Shown here in pieces: positions 1 to 9,097 of a stretch of DNA of 42,108 bases. The position numbers were made by a program, and so were the translations under genes. The notes below the pieces were generated by a model, which was given only the letters and a program-made list of their open reading frames with translations, did not search any database and had not been told where the DNA came from. Source of the DNA: Micromonospora sp. CB01531 (lineage in GTDB: Bacteria; Actinomycetota; Actinomycetes; Mycobacteriales; Micromonosporaceae); contig NZ_LWLS01000108.1 of NCBI RefSeq assembly GCF_001905095.1, positions 1-42,108 on the forward strand, written 5' to 3'. Numbering within the stretch: the stretch's first letter is position 1; each line of letters starts with the position of its first letter.

Positions 1-42
1 GCTATTACGGATTTCCCAACGGAGTCCTTTAGGCGGAAGAGG

Positions 43-783
43 ATGTCAAAACGGCCTGACGTACCGCTGCCGCCGCCAGGCGTCCGCCACGATCGCGGGC
101 TGGGAACCGCCGAACACCCCGGCGCTGTGGCTCCAGGTCTGACCGGACGGGTGCGGCCACGCCCGGCGTGCGCCGCACCCGACGCCCGGTCGCCGCAACG
201 GAGAAACGGCATCCGTCGCCTGGTGTCCGCCGTCGTGCTGCTGGTCCTGCTGTCCACCGCCGGATGCGCACCCGACCCGGCGCGGCCCGCCCCGGCACCG
301 AGCGCGGCCGCCGACACCCCGACCAGCGGCATCGACGTGTTGTTCCTGACCATGATGGTGGCGCACACCGAGCAGACCCTGGAGATCGTCCGGGTCGGGC
401 TCGACCGCGCGGTTGACACCCGGATCCGTACGCTCATCGCCGCCATCGACGTCACCGAGACCGACGAACTGGCCGGCATGCGCGGCTGGTTGCGCGACGC
501 CGGCCCTTCGGCGATGGCCGTCGCCGCCCGGCACGACCACTCCGGACACAGCGACGCCGTCGCCGGCCTCGCCCGGCTGCGCGCCGCCGCGCCCGGCGAC
601 GTGGACCGGGTGCTCCTGGACGTGCTCAGCGCGCACCAGCGGACGGCGGCCGGCCTGGCCCGGGCGCAGGTGCGTGCCGGCAGCAGCGAGCGGGTCCGGG
701 AGCTGGCCCGGCGCATCGAACGGTCGCGCACCGCCGAGGTCGAGCTGATGGCGAAGCTTCCGGCCGCGCCGCCCGGGCGATGA
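43..783 (+). CDS. DUF305-family lipoprotein
   Basis: Probable exported lipoprotein of the DUF305 family, whose members are ferritin-like helical proteins of unclear role, often linked to metals. A hydrophobic stretch ending in a lipobox (LLSTAGC, cysteine near residue 76) is followed by a Pro/Ala linker. The core carries the DUF305 hallmark FLTMMVAHTEQTLEI; the usual HH pair is HT here, so one ligand of the classic motif is missing. A second His cluster (HDHSGHSD) follows. The start is uncertain: the ATG at 43 has a purine-rich stretch just upstream but would put about 60 residues before the hydrophobic segment, whereas an in-frame GTG at 151 would give a normal Arg-rich signal sequence. The gene stands alone ahead of a secreted protease. 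Family call fairly sure, function unknown. Confidence 0.7.
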   Translation: MSKRPDVPLPPPGVRHDRGLGTAEHPGAVAPGLTGRVRPRPACAAPDARSPQRRNGIRRLVSAVVLLVLLSTAGCAPDPARPAPAPSAAADTPTSGIDVLFLTMMVAHTEQTLEIVRVGLDRAVDTRIRTLIAAIDVTETDELAGMRGWLRDAGPSAMAVAARHDHSGHSDAVAGLARLRAAAPGDVDRVLLDVLSAHQRTAAGLARAQVRAGSSERVRELARRIERSRTAEVELMAKLPAAPPGR

Positions 784-963
784 CGCTACGGACCGGCGGA
801 CCGCCCCTCCGGAAGAGCTGACGGCCGGCCGTCCCTACTCGCCTGCTCGCGTTCCCGCCGCTGTTCCATGGCGGCGTCTGCCGGTGGCGGGGTGGTGCCT
901 TGGCGCGACTCCGCCAGTGACAGCTATTCACCTGGCTGCGACGCCGGCGGTAGAACGTTTCAC

Positions 964-3900
964 ATGTCATCACTATTACCGCCCTCTATGCCTGGCCGGG
1001 TCCGGCGGCGGCTGATCGCCGCCGTGACGGCGGCCGGCCTGATCACTGGCGGAATCGCTGCGGTCCAGGCGCCGGCGACCGCGGCGAACCCCGCCACCGC
1101 CCCCAAGGCTCCGATCAAGTCCACGCACACCGTTACCCTGATCACCGGCGATGTGGTCACGGTGACCACCTCCGTCGGCGGCGCGGAGACGGTCGATGTC
1201 GACCGGCCCGACAACGCCACCGGCGGCGTGCACCTGCAGGAGAGCGGCGAAGACCTGTTCGTCCTGCCCGACGAGGTACTGCCGCTGCTGGCCGCCGACA
1301 AGCTGGACCGACGGCTGTTCAACGTCACCGATCTCATCGAGATGGGCTACGACGACGGGACGACCGCGAGCGTGCCGCTGATCAGCACGTACGCGCCGGC
1401 CAGGGCGCGTACGGCCAAGCCGGTCCCGCCGCAGGGCGCGACGCTGCTCCGCGACCTGCGGCGGGTCGGTGCCGCCGCGCTGGCGGTGGACAAGCGGCAC
1501 ACCCGCTCCTTCTGGAGCACCCTTGCCCCGGCCGGCCCCGGGTCCAGCCCGGCGCTCGCCAATGGCGTTGAGAAGCTCTGGTTGGACGGCCGGGTCACCG
1601 CCAGCCTCAAGGAGAGCGTGCCGCAGATCGGCGCTCCGGAGGCGTGGGCTGCCGGGTACGACGGCCGCGGGGTGAAGGTCGCCGTACTGGACACCGGCGT
1701 GGACGCCAGTCATCCCGACCTCGTCAACCAGATCGACGACAAGGTCAGCTTCGTACCGGACGAGGACACGGCCGACGTCAACGGTCACGGCACCCACGTC
1801 GCCTCGACGATCGTGGGCACCGGTGCGGCGTCCGGCGGCTCGTACAAGGGTGTCGCGCCCGGCGCGGACCTCATCGTGGGCAAGGTGCTCAACAACGCCG
1901 GATCTGGCCTGGACTCCTGGGTGCTCGCCGGCATGCAGTGGGCGGCCGAATCCGGGGCGGACGTGGTCAGCATGAGCCTGAGCGACCCGACGCTGTCCGA
2001 CGGGGCCGACCCGATGGCGGTGGCGGTCGACACGCTGTCCGCGCAGTACGGCACGCTGTTCGTCATCGCTTCCGGTAACGCCGGGCCGCAGAGCATCGGC
2101 ACGCCCAGCTCGGCCGCCAGCGCCCTGACGGTCGGTGCCGTCGACAAGCAGGACCGGTTGGCGTACTTCTCCAGCACCGGTCCGCTGGTGCGCAGCGGTG
2201 CCCTCAAGCCGGACATCACCGCCCCCGGCGTCGACATCACTGCCGCCCGCTCGCAGCAGATGACCACGGGCTCCGGCCTGTACCGGAGCATCAGCGGCAC
2301 CTCGATGGCCACCCCGCACGTCTCGGGCGCCGCGGCGATCCTGGCCCAGCGTCACCCCGACTGGTCCGGCGCGCAGCTCAAGGACGCGCTGATGAGCAGC
2401 GCGAAGGGGCTGGCCGCCGGGTACTCGGCGTACGAGGTGGGCACCGGCCGGCTCGACGTCGCCGCCGCCGTGCGGGCGACTGTCCGGGCCAGCGGCTCGG
2501 TCTTCTTCGGCAATTTCGACTGGCCGCACGAGCCCACCGACGCCCCGGTGACCAAGCAGGCGACGTTCACCAACTCGGGCAGCACCGCCGTGACGCTGAA
2601 CCTGGCGATCGCCGGTTCGGGCCCGTTCGCACTGGGCGCCTCCTCGGTGACGGTGCCCGCGGGTGGGAGCGCGAGGGTGCCGCTCACCGGTGACCCGACC
2701 AAGCCCGGCACCGGCCAGTTCACCGCCTACCTCGTCGGCACCGACGCCGCCACGGGCACCGCGGTCACCCGTACCTCCTTGGGCCTGCTCAAGGAGGACG
2801 AGCGCTACGACCTGAAGGTCAAGCTGATCGGCCGGGACGGCAAGCCCGCCGCCTCGAACGTCGTGATCAAGAAGGCCGGCGAGTTCTACCCGTGGGTGCT
2901 CACCGTCGACGGTGAGATGACGCTGCGGATGCCGCCGGGCACCTACACGGTCGAGTCGACGCTGGACGTTCCGGGTGAGCGAGCCGACTCGCTCGGCCTC
3001 GCCCTGCTGGTGGACCCGGAGACCGCGCTCGACGGCTCCGGAGCCGAGGTGGTGCTGGACGCGAGCAAGGCGCGCCTGCTGGACACCGTCGCGCCGCAGC
3101 GGAGCCAGGACCGGCAGCGCAAGCTCGACTACACCGTCAAGTACGCCAACGGCGACAGCTTCCGTGACGGGTTCATCGTGCCGATCAAGTACGACGACCT
3201 CTACGTCACGCCGACCGACAAGGTCACCCAGGGGTCGTTCACGATGGTCACCCGGTGGCGCAAGGGCGAGCCGATGCTGAGCGTGGACGTCCCTGGTATG
3301 CCGCCGGTGGACGTCACGGTCCAGCCGGGCAGCACGCTCACCGCCGGCAACGTGACCCTGCCCGCGGTCTACGCGGGCACCGGTGCGGCCGCCGACTACG
3401 CCACGCTCGACGCGAAGGGCAAGGCCGTGGTGGTGACCCGCAGCGACACGGTCAGCGCCAAGGACCGTACCGCCGCCGCCGTGGCCGCCGGGGCGAAGCT
3501 GCTGCTGGTCGTCAACGACGGCCTCGGCGTGCTCAACGAGTCGGTCGGCACGTCGCCGATCCCGGTCGCCACCGTGCACCGCGACGCCGGAGCGCAACTG
3601 ATCGGTCTGGCCAAGACCGGCGCGTTGCGGCTGATCACCAACCAGGTGCCCTATGCGAGCTTCGTCTACGACCTGGCCCGCGACTACTCGGGGCAGGTGC
3701 CGGACAAGGCGCTCAGCTACCACCCGACGCGGCAGGACCTCGCCCGGATCGACGCGCACTACTACAACATCACGAAGGGAATGGAGGGCGGCGGCTACCG
3801 CTACGACGTGACCCTCACCCCGTCCCTCGGCTTCGCGGAGCGGGAGTGGCACCCGAGCACCCGCACGGAGTGGGTCACCCCGGACCAGGTCTGGCACGAG

Positions 3901-4671
3901 TCGCACGTGCAGGGCAGCTGGACGGACACGGCCAACCGCAACACGTACGCCAAGGGCAGCACCACCCGCCAGGACTGGTTCGCGCCGGCGATCCGGCCGG
4001 CGTTCAACCGGGCGTTCGCGGTGCAGAACAGCCGCTACCGCGACAACATGACCATCAACGTCCAGGCGTGGAGCCCGTCCGGGGACGGGCTGGAGCACGG
4101 CGGAAACCTGCAGTATGGATCGGTGCCGGCCAACATGAAGCTCTACCAGGGCGACCGGCTGCTGTACGAGAACAAGTACTCGTCCGACCTGCAGTGGAAG
4201 TCGGTGCCGGCCGGCACGCTGCCCTACCGCCTTGTGCTGGACGCATCCCGCCCGGCCGAGCAGTGGCGGCTGTCGACCCGCACCCACACCGAGTGGGACT
4301 TCGTCTCCAGCTCCAACCAGTCGGACAGGTTCGAGCCGTTCGCGTTGCTGCAGATGGAGTACCGCCTCGACACCGACCTGCACGGTGACGTGAAGGCGGG
4401 CACCACCGAGGGGATCCGCCTCAAGCCGATCCCCCAGGCGGGCGGCGGACCCAGCACCGGCAACGTCACCTCGGTGACCCTGGAGGTGTCGTACGACGAC
4501 GGTGCCAACTGGCAGCAGGTGACCCTGGGCAAGGACACCGGCGACTGGTGGAACGGTGAGCTCAAGCTGGCGAAGCAGCCGGGCGGCTTCCTGTCGGTGC
4601 GGGCCACCGGCACGACCGACGCCGGCTTCAGCATCAAGCAGGAGATCATCCGGGCGTACGGCCTCCGGTGA
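964..4671 (+). CDS. Secreted S8 (subtilisin-like) serine protease, large multidomain
   Basis: Exported serine endopeptidase of the subtilase family, about 1235 residues. From the ATG at 964 an Arg-rich n-region and hydrophobic core ending in Ala-rich sequence make a signal peptide (about residues 1-42); an ATG at 988 would also fit. A pro-region of about 180 residues precedes the catalytic domain. The triad is visible: Asp243 in VLDTGVD, His275 in GHGTHVAS and Ser447 in GTSMATPHVSG, with oxyanion Asn372 in ASGNAGP. After it come beta-sandwich regions and a protease-associated (PA)-like stretch near residues 804-890, then a long uncharacterised C-terminus. Extracellular protein degradation is the likely role. 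No strong ribosome binding site is visible. The next gene is a TrmB/LuxR-type regulator in the same direction, a plausible local controller. The exact substrate cannot be told. Confidence 0.93.
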   Translation: MSSLLPPSMPGRVRRRLIAAVTAAGLITGGIAAVQAPATAANPATAPKAPIKSTHTVTLITGDVVTVTTSVGGAETVDVDRPDNATGGVHLQESGEDLFVLPDEVLPLLAADKLDRRLFNVTDLIEMGYDDGTTASVPLISTYAPARARTAKPVPPQGATLLRDLRRVGAAALAVDKRHTRSFWSTLAPAGPGSSPALANGVEKLWLDGRVTASLKESVPQIGAPEAWAAGYDGRGVKVAVLDTGVDASHPDLVNQIDDKVSFVPDEDTADVNGHGTHVASTIVGTGAASGGSYKGVAPGADLIVGKVLNNAGSGLDSWVLAGMQWAAESGADVVSMSLSDPTLSDGADPMAVAVDTLSAQYGTLFVIASGNAGPQSIGTPSSAASALTVGAVDKQDRLAYFSSTGPLVRSGALKPDITAPGVDITAARSQQMTTGSGLYRSISGTSMATPHVSGAAAILAQRHPDWSGAQLKDALMSSAKGLAAGYSAYEVGTGRLDVAAAVRATVRASGSVFFGNFDWPHEPTDAPVTKQATFTNSGSTAVTLNLAIAGSGPFALGASSVTVPAGGSARVPLTGDPTKPGTGQFTAYLVGTDAATGTAVTRTSLGLLKEDERYDLKVKLIGRDGKPAASNVVIKKAGEFYPWVLTVDGEMTLRMPPGTYTVESTLDVPGERADSLGLALLVDPETALDGSGAEVVLDASKARLLDTVAPQRSQDRQRKLDYTVKYANGDSFRDGFIVPIKYDDLYVTPTDKVTQGSFTMVTRWRKGEPMLSVDVPGMPPVDVTVQPGSTLTAGNVTLPAVYAGTGAAADYATLDAKGKAVVVTRSDTVSAKDRTAAAVAAGAKLLLVVNDGLGVLNESVGTSPIPVATVHRDAGAQLIGLAKTGALRLITNQVPYASFVYDLARDYSGQVPDKALSYHPTRQDLARIDAHYYNITKGMEGGGYRYDVTLTPSLGFAEREWHPSTRTEWVTPDQVWHESHVQGSWTDTANRNTYAKGSTTRQDWFAPAIRPAFNRAFAVQNSRYRDNMTINVQAWSPSGDGLEHGGNLQYGSVPANMKLYQGDRLLYENKYSSDLQWKSVPAGTLPYRLVLDASRPAEQWRLSTRTHTEWDFVSSSNQSDRFEPFALLQMEYRLDTDLHGDVKAGTTEGIRLKPIPQAGGGPSTGNVTSVTLEVSYDDGANWQQVTLGKDTGDWWNGELKLAKQPGGFLSVRATGTTDAGFSIKQEIIRAYGLR

Positions 4672-4684
4672 GACCGTTCGAGGG

Positions 4685-4710
4685 GCCCTGGGGCGGCGAC
4701 GTCCCAGGGC
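4685..4710 (+). terminator. Hairpin after the S8 protease
   Basis: GCCCTGGG at 4685-4692 pairs with CCCAGGGC at 4703-4710 around a 10-base loop, 14 bases after the protease stop codon. A short pyrimidine-rich stretch follows rather than a clean T tract. It probably ends protease transcription before the regulator gene. Confidence 0.55.
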
Positions 4711-4808
4711 TCGTCCCGTCTTTCCCCTTCTCACCTGGGTCTGGGCAAGATCCAACACTGTGGCGCATACTCTCCCCGCAGCGACAGGTGGAGGGGAGGC
4801 AGCCGCCG

Positions 4809-5795
4809 ATGCTGGGCGCGTTGGGTCTGAGCACCGACGAGGAGTCCGTCTACCGCCAGCTGGTCGGGCGCGCAGCCGTCAGCTCAGCCGACCTCACGGA
4901 TGCCACCCACCTCCCCGAACCGACGGTCCGAGCGGCGTTGTCGCAACTGATGGCGGACGGGCTGGTGAAACGCACGCCCGACGGCGAATTTTCGGCCGCG
5001 CCGCCTGCGGTCGCGCTCGGCGCGCTGATCAGCGAACGGCGGGATGGCCTGCACGCCGCTGAGTTGGCACTCGTCACCCTCGCCGAGGAACACCGCGTCG
5101 CGATGGCAGGTCGGAGCATCAGCGAATTGATCGAGGTGGTCACCGGGGTCGACGGGATCCGACACCGGTTCGCCCAGGTGCAGCACGCCGCCCGGGCTCT
5201 GGTACGAAACCTCGTTACCGCCCCGTTCGTCGCCGTGCCCCCCGGCACCAACGCGCTGGAAACAGTGATGATGGACCGCGGGGTGGAGTATCGGGTCGTG
5301 CTGGAACGAGCGGCGCTCGCCGAACCTGGCATGATCGCCGAGACCGTCGCATCGCTGCGTAAAGGCGTCCAGGTACGGGTGGCCGAGTCGCTACCGATCA
5401 AACTCGTTCTGGCCGACGCCGACCTGGGTCTGGTGCCGCTGACGGCCGAATCGGGCGGTGAACCCGGTGCCGTGCTCCTGCACCGCAGCGGCCTGCTGTC
5501 CGCCATGGACGCGCTGTTCGAAATCGTGTGGCGCCACGCCCATCCACTCAACGTGTCCGCATTCGATGAGCTCACCACCGAGGACGCCCAGGGCGCCGAC
5601 TCGGCGGCGCCGACCGGGTTGGACCGCAGGATCCTGGCTCTGCTGCTGGCCGGACTCACGGATCAGGCGGTCGCCAGCCAGCTCGACCTGTCCCTGCGAA
5701 CGCTGCAACGCCGCCTCCGTTACCTGATGGATCTCGCCGGCGTCCAGAGCCGGATGCAGCTCGGCTGGTACGCCGCCCGCCACAACTGGGCGTGA
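4809..5795 (+). CDS. TrmB/LuxR-type helix-turn-helix transcriptional regulator
   Basis: DNA-binding regulator of about 328 residues. The N-terminal 70 residues look like a TrmB-type winged helix (ALGLSTDEESVYRQLVGR, then an HTH ending in LMADGLVKR). The C-terminal 60 residues form a LuxR-like HTH (DRRILALLLAGLTDQAVAS followed by a recognition helix rich in LRTLQRRLRYL). The middle resembles the phospholipase D-like sensor region of TrmB relatives. Start chosen at ATG 4809 because a GGAGGGGAGG purine run ends about 9 bases upstream; a longer frame from 4668 would overlap the protease stop and its hairpin. A CATACT sequence at 4766-4771 could be a -10 box. It lies between two secreted proteases, so control of these is a reasonable guess, but no target is proven. 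Confidence 0.85.
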   Translation: MLGALGLSTDEESVYRQLVGRAAVSSADLTDATHLPEPTVRAALSQLMADGLVKRTPDGEFSAAPPAVALGALISERRDGLHAAELALVTLAEEHRVAMAGRSISELIEVVTGVDGIRHRFAQVQHAARALVRNLVTAPFVAVPPGTNALETVMMDRGVEYRVVLERAALAEPGMIAETVASLRKGVQVRVAESLPIKLVLADADLGLVPLTAESGGEPGAVLLHRSGLLSAMDALFEIVWRHAHPLNVSAFDELTTEDAQGADSAAPTGLDRRILALLLAGLTDQAVASQLDLSLRTLQRRLRYLMDLAGVQSRMQLGWYAARHNWA

Positions 5796-6131
5796 CCGGT
5801 CCGGGCGCCCGGTCGGCGTCCACTGCGGAGCGCTGCCTCGTAAGCCCCGTTTCGGCAACGGATCTCGCGGTTTCCGCCGCACGCGGATCTCCACTTTGGC
5901 GTCACCGGGTGAACCGCGACAGGCGTAGGAGGTGCTGGCCGAATGTTTCGCCACTCGTCGGATGATCGGCTGGTAAAGGGCACCGTAGCGTCGATGCGAT
6001 TCACCTCGCACGGGTCTGGTTACTGAACGTGACCGCCGGGCGAGTGCCGCGGATGGTCGTGGCGGGCCGCCGGGTGGCGGTGGTGGATCGGTGCTCCGTG
6101 CTGTCTTTTTCAACCCCCGAAAGGAGCTACG
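5796..6131. other. Intergenic region upstream of the M36 protease
   Basis: 336 bases without a credible gene; six-frame reading gives only short arginine-rich shadows. An AAGGAG ribosome binding site at 6121-6126 lies 5 bases before the GTG at 6132 and fixes the M36 start. The stretch 5925-6010 is a little less GC-rich than its surroundings and probably holds the promoter, but I could not pick a convincing -35/-10 pair. Confidence 0.6.
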
Positions 6132-8969
6132 GTGCCTCTGCATTGGCGTCCGTCCCGTGGTCGTCGCAACGCCGCGTTGTTGCTGTCCACGACCTTGGTC
6201 GCGGCTACGACGTCGTTGACCGCGGGACCGGCTTGGGCTGAGCCCGATGGGCCTGGTCCGAAGAATCCGATTTTCCTGACCGGCCCGAATGAGGGCGCGG
6301 CGAAGGACATCGCCATGTCCTATCTGCGGGCTCATCCCGGTGACTTCGGTGTCGCCGCCGGTGACCTGTCCGATCTCGTGGTGGCGTCGAGTTCCACCAG
6401 CCGCCACAACGGGGTCACCCAGGTGAACCTGGCGCAGCGGTACAAGGACCTCGACGTGTTCGGGGCCGTGACGACGGTGAGCATCGCCCGGGACGGCAGT
6501 GTCATCTTCGTCGGTGGCGCTGGCACTCTGGTGTCCGGCCTGTCGGACAAGGCCTCCGGGGCCGCTTCCCTGGACGCGGTCGAGGCCGTGCAGGCTGCCG
6601 CCGACGGCCTCGATCTGGCGGATCCGGCCAACCCGAAGGTGATGAGCAGCAGCGGCGGTGCGGCGCAGCGGACGGTGGTGTCCGGCAGCGGCATCTCCGA
6701 CCAGCCCATCCCGGCCAAGCTGGGGTGGCAGCCGACCGACGACGGGCTGCGCCTGGCCTGGCAGCTGGTCATCGACGACTCCTCCGACGCCCACCTGTGG
6801 AACGCCAGCGTCGACGCGCACAGCGGCGAGCTGCTCAACGCCGACGACTGGACCGACCACGACAGCCCGAAGGACCTGGCCGCGACGCTCGGCCGTCGCG
6901 AGGCCCCCGCCACGACGGTTGCCACCACCAGCACCCCCGCCACCAAGGTCCGCCCCCCGAGCCCGGTCGATGACGGGTCCAGCTACCGCGTCTTCGAGTT
7001 CCCGAAGGGTGACCCGAACGACGGCCCGCAGACCGTGGTGACCAACCCGGCGGACGGGGACGCCTCCCCGTACGGCTGGCACGACACCAACGGTGCCCCG
7101 GGCGCCGAGTACACCATCACCCGGGGCAACAACGCGCACGCCTACACGGACCGGGACGCCAACAACCAGATCGACCCCGGCAGCTCCGCCGAGGGCGGCG
7201 CCGGTCTCACCTTCAACTTCCCGGCCGACCTGAACGAGCACCCGCAGACCTACACCCAGGCCGCCGTGGTGAACCAGTTCTACTGGTGCAACATGGTCCA
7301 CGACCTGACCTACCGGTACGGCTTCGACGAGGCGTCCGGCAACTTCCAGGTCAACAACTACGGCCGGGGCGGCACCGGCGGCGACGACGTGCAGTGCGAG
7401 GCGCACGACGGCTCCGGCCAGAACAACGCCAACTTCTCCACGCCGGCGCTGGACGGCGGTCGCCCCCGGATGCAGATGTTCCTCTGGCCGGGCAACCAGT
7501 TCGGCCTGCCCAACGCCGTGACGATCGACGCGGGGTCCGCCGCCGGCACCTACGAGGCGGAGTACGCGCGGTTCACGCCCGCGCCCACCAGCGCCGGCTT
7601 CGCCGGCGAGGTGGTGCTGGTCAACGACGGCGTCGGGGCGACCGGCGACGGCTGCACCGCCTACACCCTGCCCCAGGGTGCGATCGCCGTGGTCGACCGG
7701 ACCAGCGGCTGCAACTTCTACACCCAGGTGGCCAACGCCGAGACGGCCGGCGCCGCCGCCGTGGTGGTGGTCAACAACGTGGCGGGCGCCCCGGCGGCGA
7801 TGAGCGGATCCATGAGCCCGGCGGTCGGCATTCCCGCGGTCATGGTGAGCCAGGCCGACGGAAACCGCATCAAGGGCGGCCTGCCGGCCGCGGGTCGGGT
7901 GCACCGCAACCTGGCCCGGCCGGCGATGCGGGACGCCTCGTTCCGCTCGGAGACGATCTTCCACGAGTACGGCCACGGTGTTTCCAACCGGCTGACCGGT
8001 GGCGCGACGGTCAACTGCCTCACCGGCGACGAGCAGATGGGCGAGGGCTGGAGCGACTTCCTCGCGATCACCGCGCTGCTCAACCCCGCGATCGACGACC
8101 CGGAGAACGCCCGCGGCTACGGGCAGTACGCGCTGTTCCAGGACAGCCGGGTGGGTGACGGCATCCGGCCGCGGCCGTACTCGCGGAACATGGAGATCCA
8201 GCCGTTCACCTACGACAGCATCAAGACCGGTGGCTGGCTGGACGGCACCTCGCTGGCGGCTCCGCACGGCATCGGCCACGGCTGGGCTTCGATCCTGTGG
8301 GACATGACCTGGAACCTGGTCGACCGCCACGGCTTCAACCCGAACGTCTACGAGGCGTGGAACACCGGCGGTAACAACCTGGCGCTGCAGCTGGTCATTG
8401 ACGGGCTGAAGATGCAGGGTTGCGGCCCGGGCTTCGTGACCGGCCGCAACGCGATCATCGCCGCCGACGCCGCGCTCACCGGCGGGGAGAACGCCTGCAT
8501 CCTCTGGGGCTCCTTCGCCCGCCGTGGCCTCGGCTACAGCGCGGTGCAGGGCACCACCGGTCGCAACGACAACACCGAGGCGTTCGACACCCACCCGTCC
8601 TGCCGGGGCGACTTCGTCGGCCGCTCGGCGCAGCCGGCGCTGAACACCGTCGTCGCCGGTGACGCCGTACCGATGAAGTTCAAGCTCGCCGCCGACCGCG
8701 GTCTGAACATCCTCGCCAGCGGCTCGCCGTACTCGCGGCTGGTCGACTGCGACACCCTCAAGACCGTCGGCCCCGACGGCGCCACCACCCCGCGGCCGAC
8801 CCCGGTCGCGGCCCGCAACCCGGGCGGATCGAGCATGTCGGTCAACGCCAACGGCCAGTACAACTACCCGTGGAAAACCGACCCGTCCTGGGCCGGCACC
8901 TGCCGCGAGTTCGTCCTGACCCTCGACAACGGATTCCAGCACCGGGCCTACTTCAAGTTCACCAGCTGA
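6132..8969 (+). CDS. Secreted M36 (fungalysin-type) metalloprotease with PA and PxKF domains
   Basis: Exported zinc metalloendopeptidase, 945 residues. The GTG start is supported by AAGGAG 5 bases upstream. A twin-Arg-containing n-region and hydrophobic core ending in AWA form the signal peptide (about residues 1-36). A propeptide of about 220 residues follows. The peptidase domain has the zinc site HEYGHG (His611, Glu612, His615) and the third ligand Glu638 in GEGWSDF, as in fungalysins. A PA domain (about residues 483-590) is inserted into the catalytic domain upstream of HExxH. The last 105 residues contain VPMKFKL and end in a beta-rich segment typical of the PxKF domain, found on actinobacterial exoenzymes. 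With the S8 enzyme it suggests strong extracellular proteolysis. The family call is firm; the natural substrate is not known. Confidence 0.95.
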   Translation: MPLHWRPSRGRRNAALLLSTTLVAATTSLTAGPAWAEPDGPGPKNPIFLTGPNEGAAKDIAMSYLRAHPGDFGVAAGDLSDLVVASSSTSRHNGVTQVNLAQRYKDLDVFGAVTTVSIARDGSVIFVGGAGTLVSGLSDKASGAASLDAVEAVQAAADGLDLADPANPKVMSSSGGAAQRTVVSGSGISDQPIPAKLGWQPTDDGLRLAWQLVIDDSSDAHLWNASVDAHSGELLNADDWTDHDSPKDLAATLGRREAPATTVATTSTPATKVRPPSPVDDGSSYRVFEFPKGDPNDGPQTVVTNPADGDASPYGWHDTNGAPGAEYTITRGNNAHAYTDRDANNQIDPGSSAEGGAGLTFNFPADLNEHPQTYTQAAVVNQFYWCNMVHDLTYRYGFDEASGNFQVNNYGRGGTGGDDVQCEAHDGSGQNNANFSTPALDGGRPRMQMFLWPGNQFGLPNAVTIDAGSAAGTYEAEYARFTPAPTSAGFAGEVVLVNDGVGATGDGCTAYTLPQGAIAVVDRTSGCNFYTQVANAETAGAAAVVVVNNVAGAPAAMSGSMSPAVGIPAVMVSQADGNRIKGGLPAAGRVHRNLARPAMRDASFRSETIFHEYGHGVSNRLTGGATVNCLTGDEQMGEGWSDFLAITALLNPAIDDPENARGYGQYALFQDSRVGDGIRPRPYSRNMEIQPFTYDSIKTGGWLDGTSLAAPHGIGHGWASILWDMTWNLVDRHGFNPNVYEAWNTGGNNLALQLVIDGLKMQGCGPGFVTGRNAIIAADAALTGGENACILWGSFARRGLGYSAVQGTTGRNDNTEAFDTHPSCRGDFVGRSAQPALNTVVAGDAVPMKFKLAADRGLNILASGSPYSRLVDCDTLKTVGPDGATTPRPTPVAARNPGGSSMSVNANGQYNYPWKTDPSWAGTCREFVLTLDNGFQHRAYFKFTS

Positions 8970-8984
8970 GCCCTCGCTGCCGGT

Positions 8985-9011
8985 GGGAGCGTCCCGACGA
9001 GGAACGCTCCC
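8985..9011 (+). terminator. First hairpin after the M36 gene
   Basis: GGGAGCGT (8985-8992) pairs with ACGCTCCC (9004-9011) starting 16 bases after the stop codon. It is followed by a second, much stronger hairpin at 9029-9066. Confidence 0.6.
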
Positions 9012-9028
9012 TCCGGCGGCGCGGCAAG

Positions 9029-9066
9029 CGATGAGGGCCAGCTCCGCATGGAGCTGGCCCTCATCG
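9029..9066. terminator. Perfect 17-bp hairpin between convergent genes
   Basis: Bases 9029-9045 (CGATGAGGGCCAGCTCC) are perfectly complementary to 9050-9066 around a GCAT tetraloop. It lies between the end of the M36 gene and the end of the convergent sugar-transport operon at 9098, so it can stop transcription from both sides. There is no T tract, which is common for GC-rich actinobacterial terminators. Confidence 0.8.
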
Positions 9067-9097
9067 TCGCCGAGTCCAGCCCGGGTTGTCCGGACGG

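Noticed and set aside
976..4758. 1260-residue open frame antisense to the S8 protease
   Set aside because: Arg/Val/Gly-rich shadow created by the GC-rich third positions of the protease gene; no domain, and the sense frame has a clear catalytic triad.
5391..8942. 1183-residue frame antisense to the M36 gene
   Set aside because: Same shadow effect; low complexity and crossing into the regulator gene.
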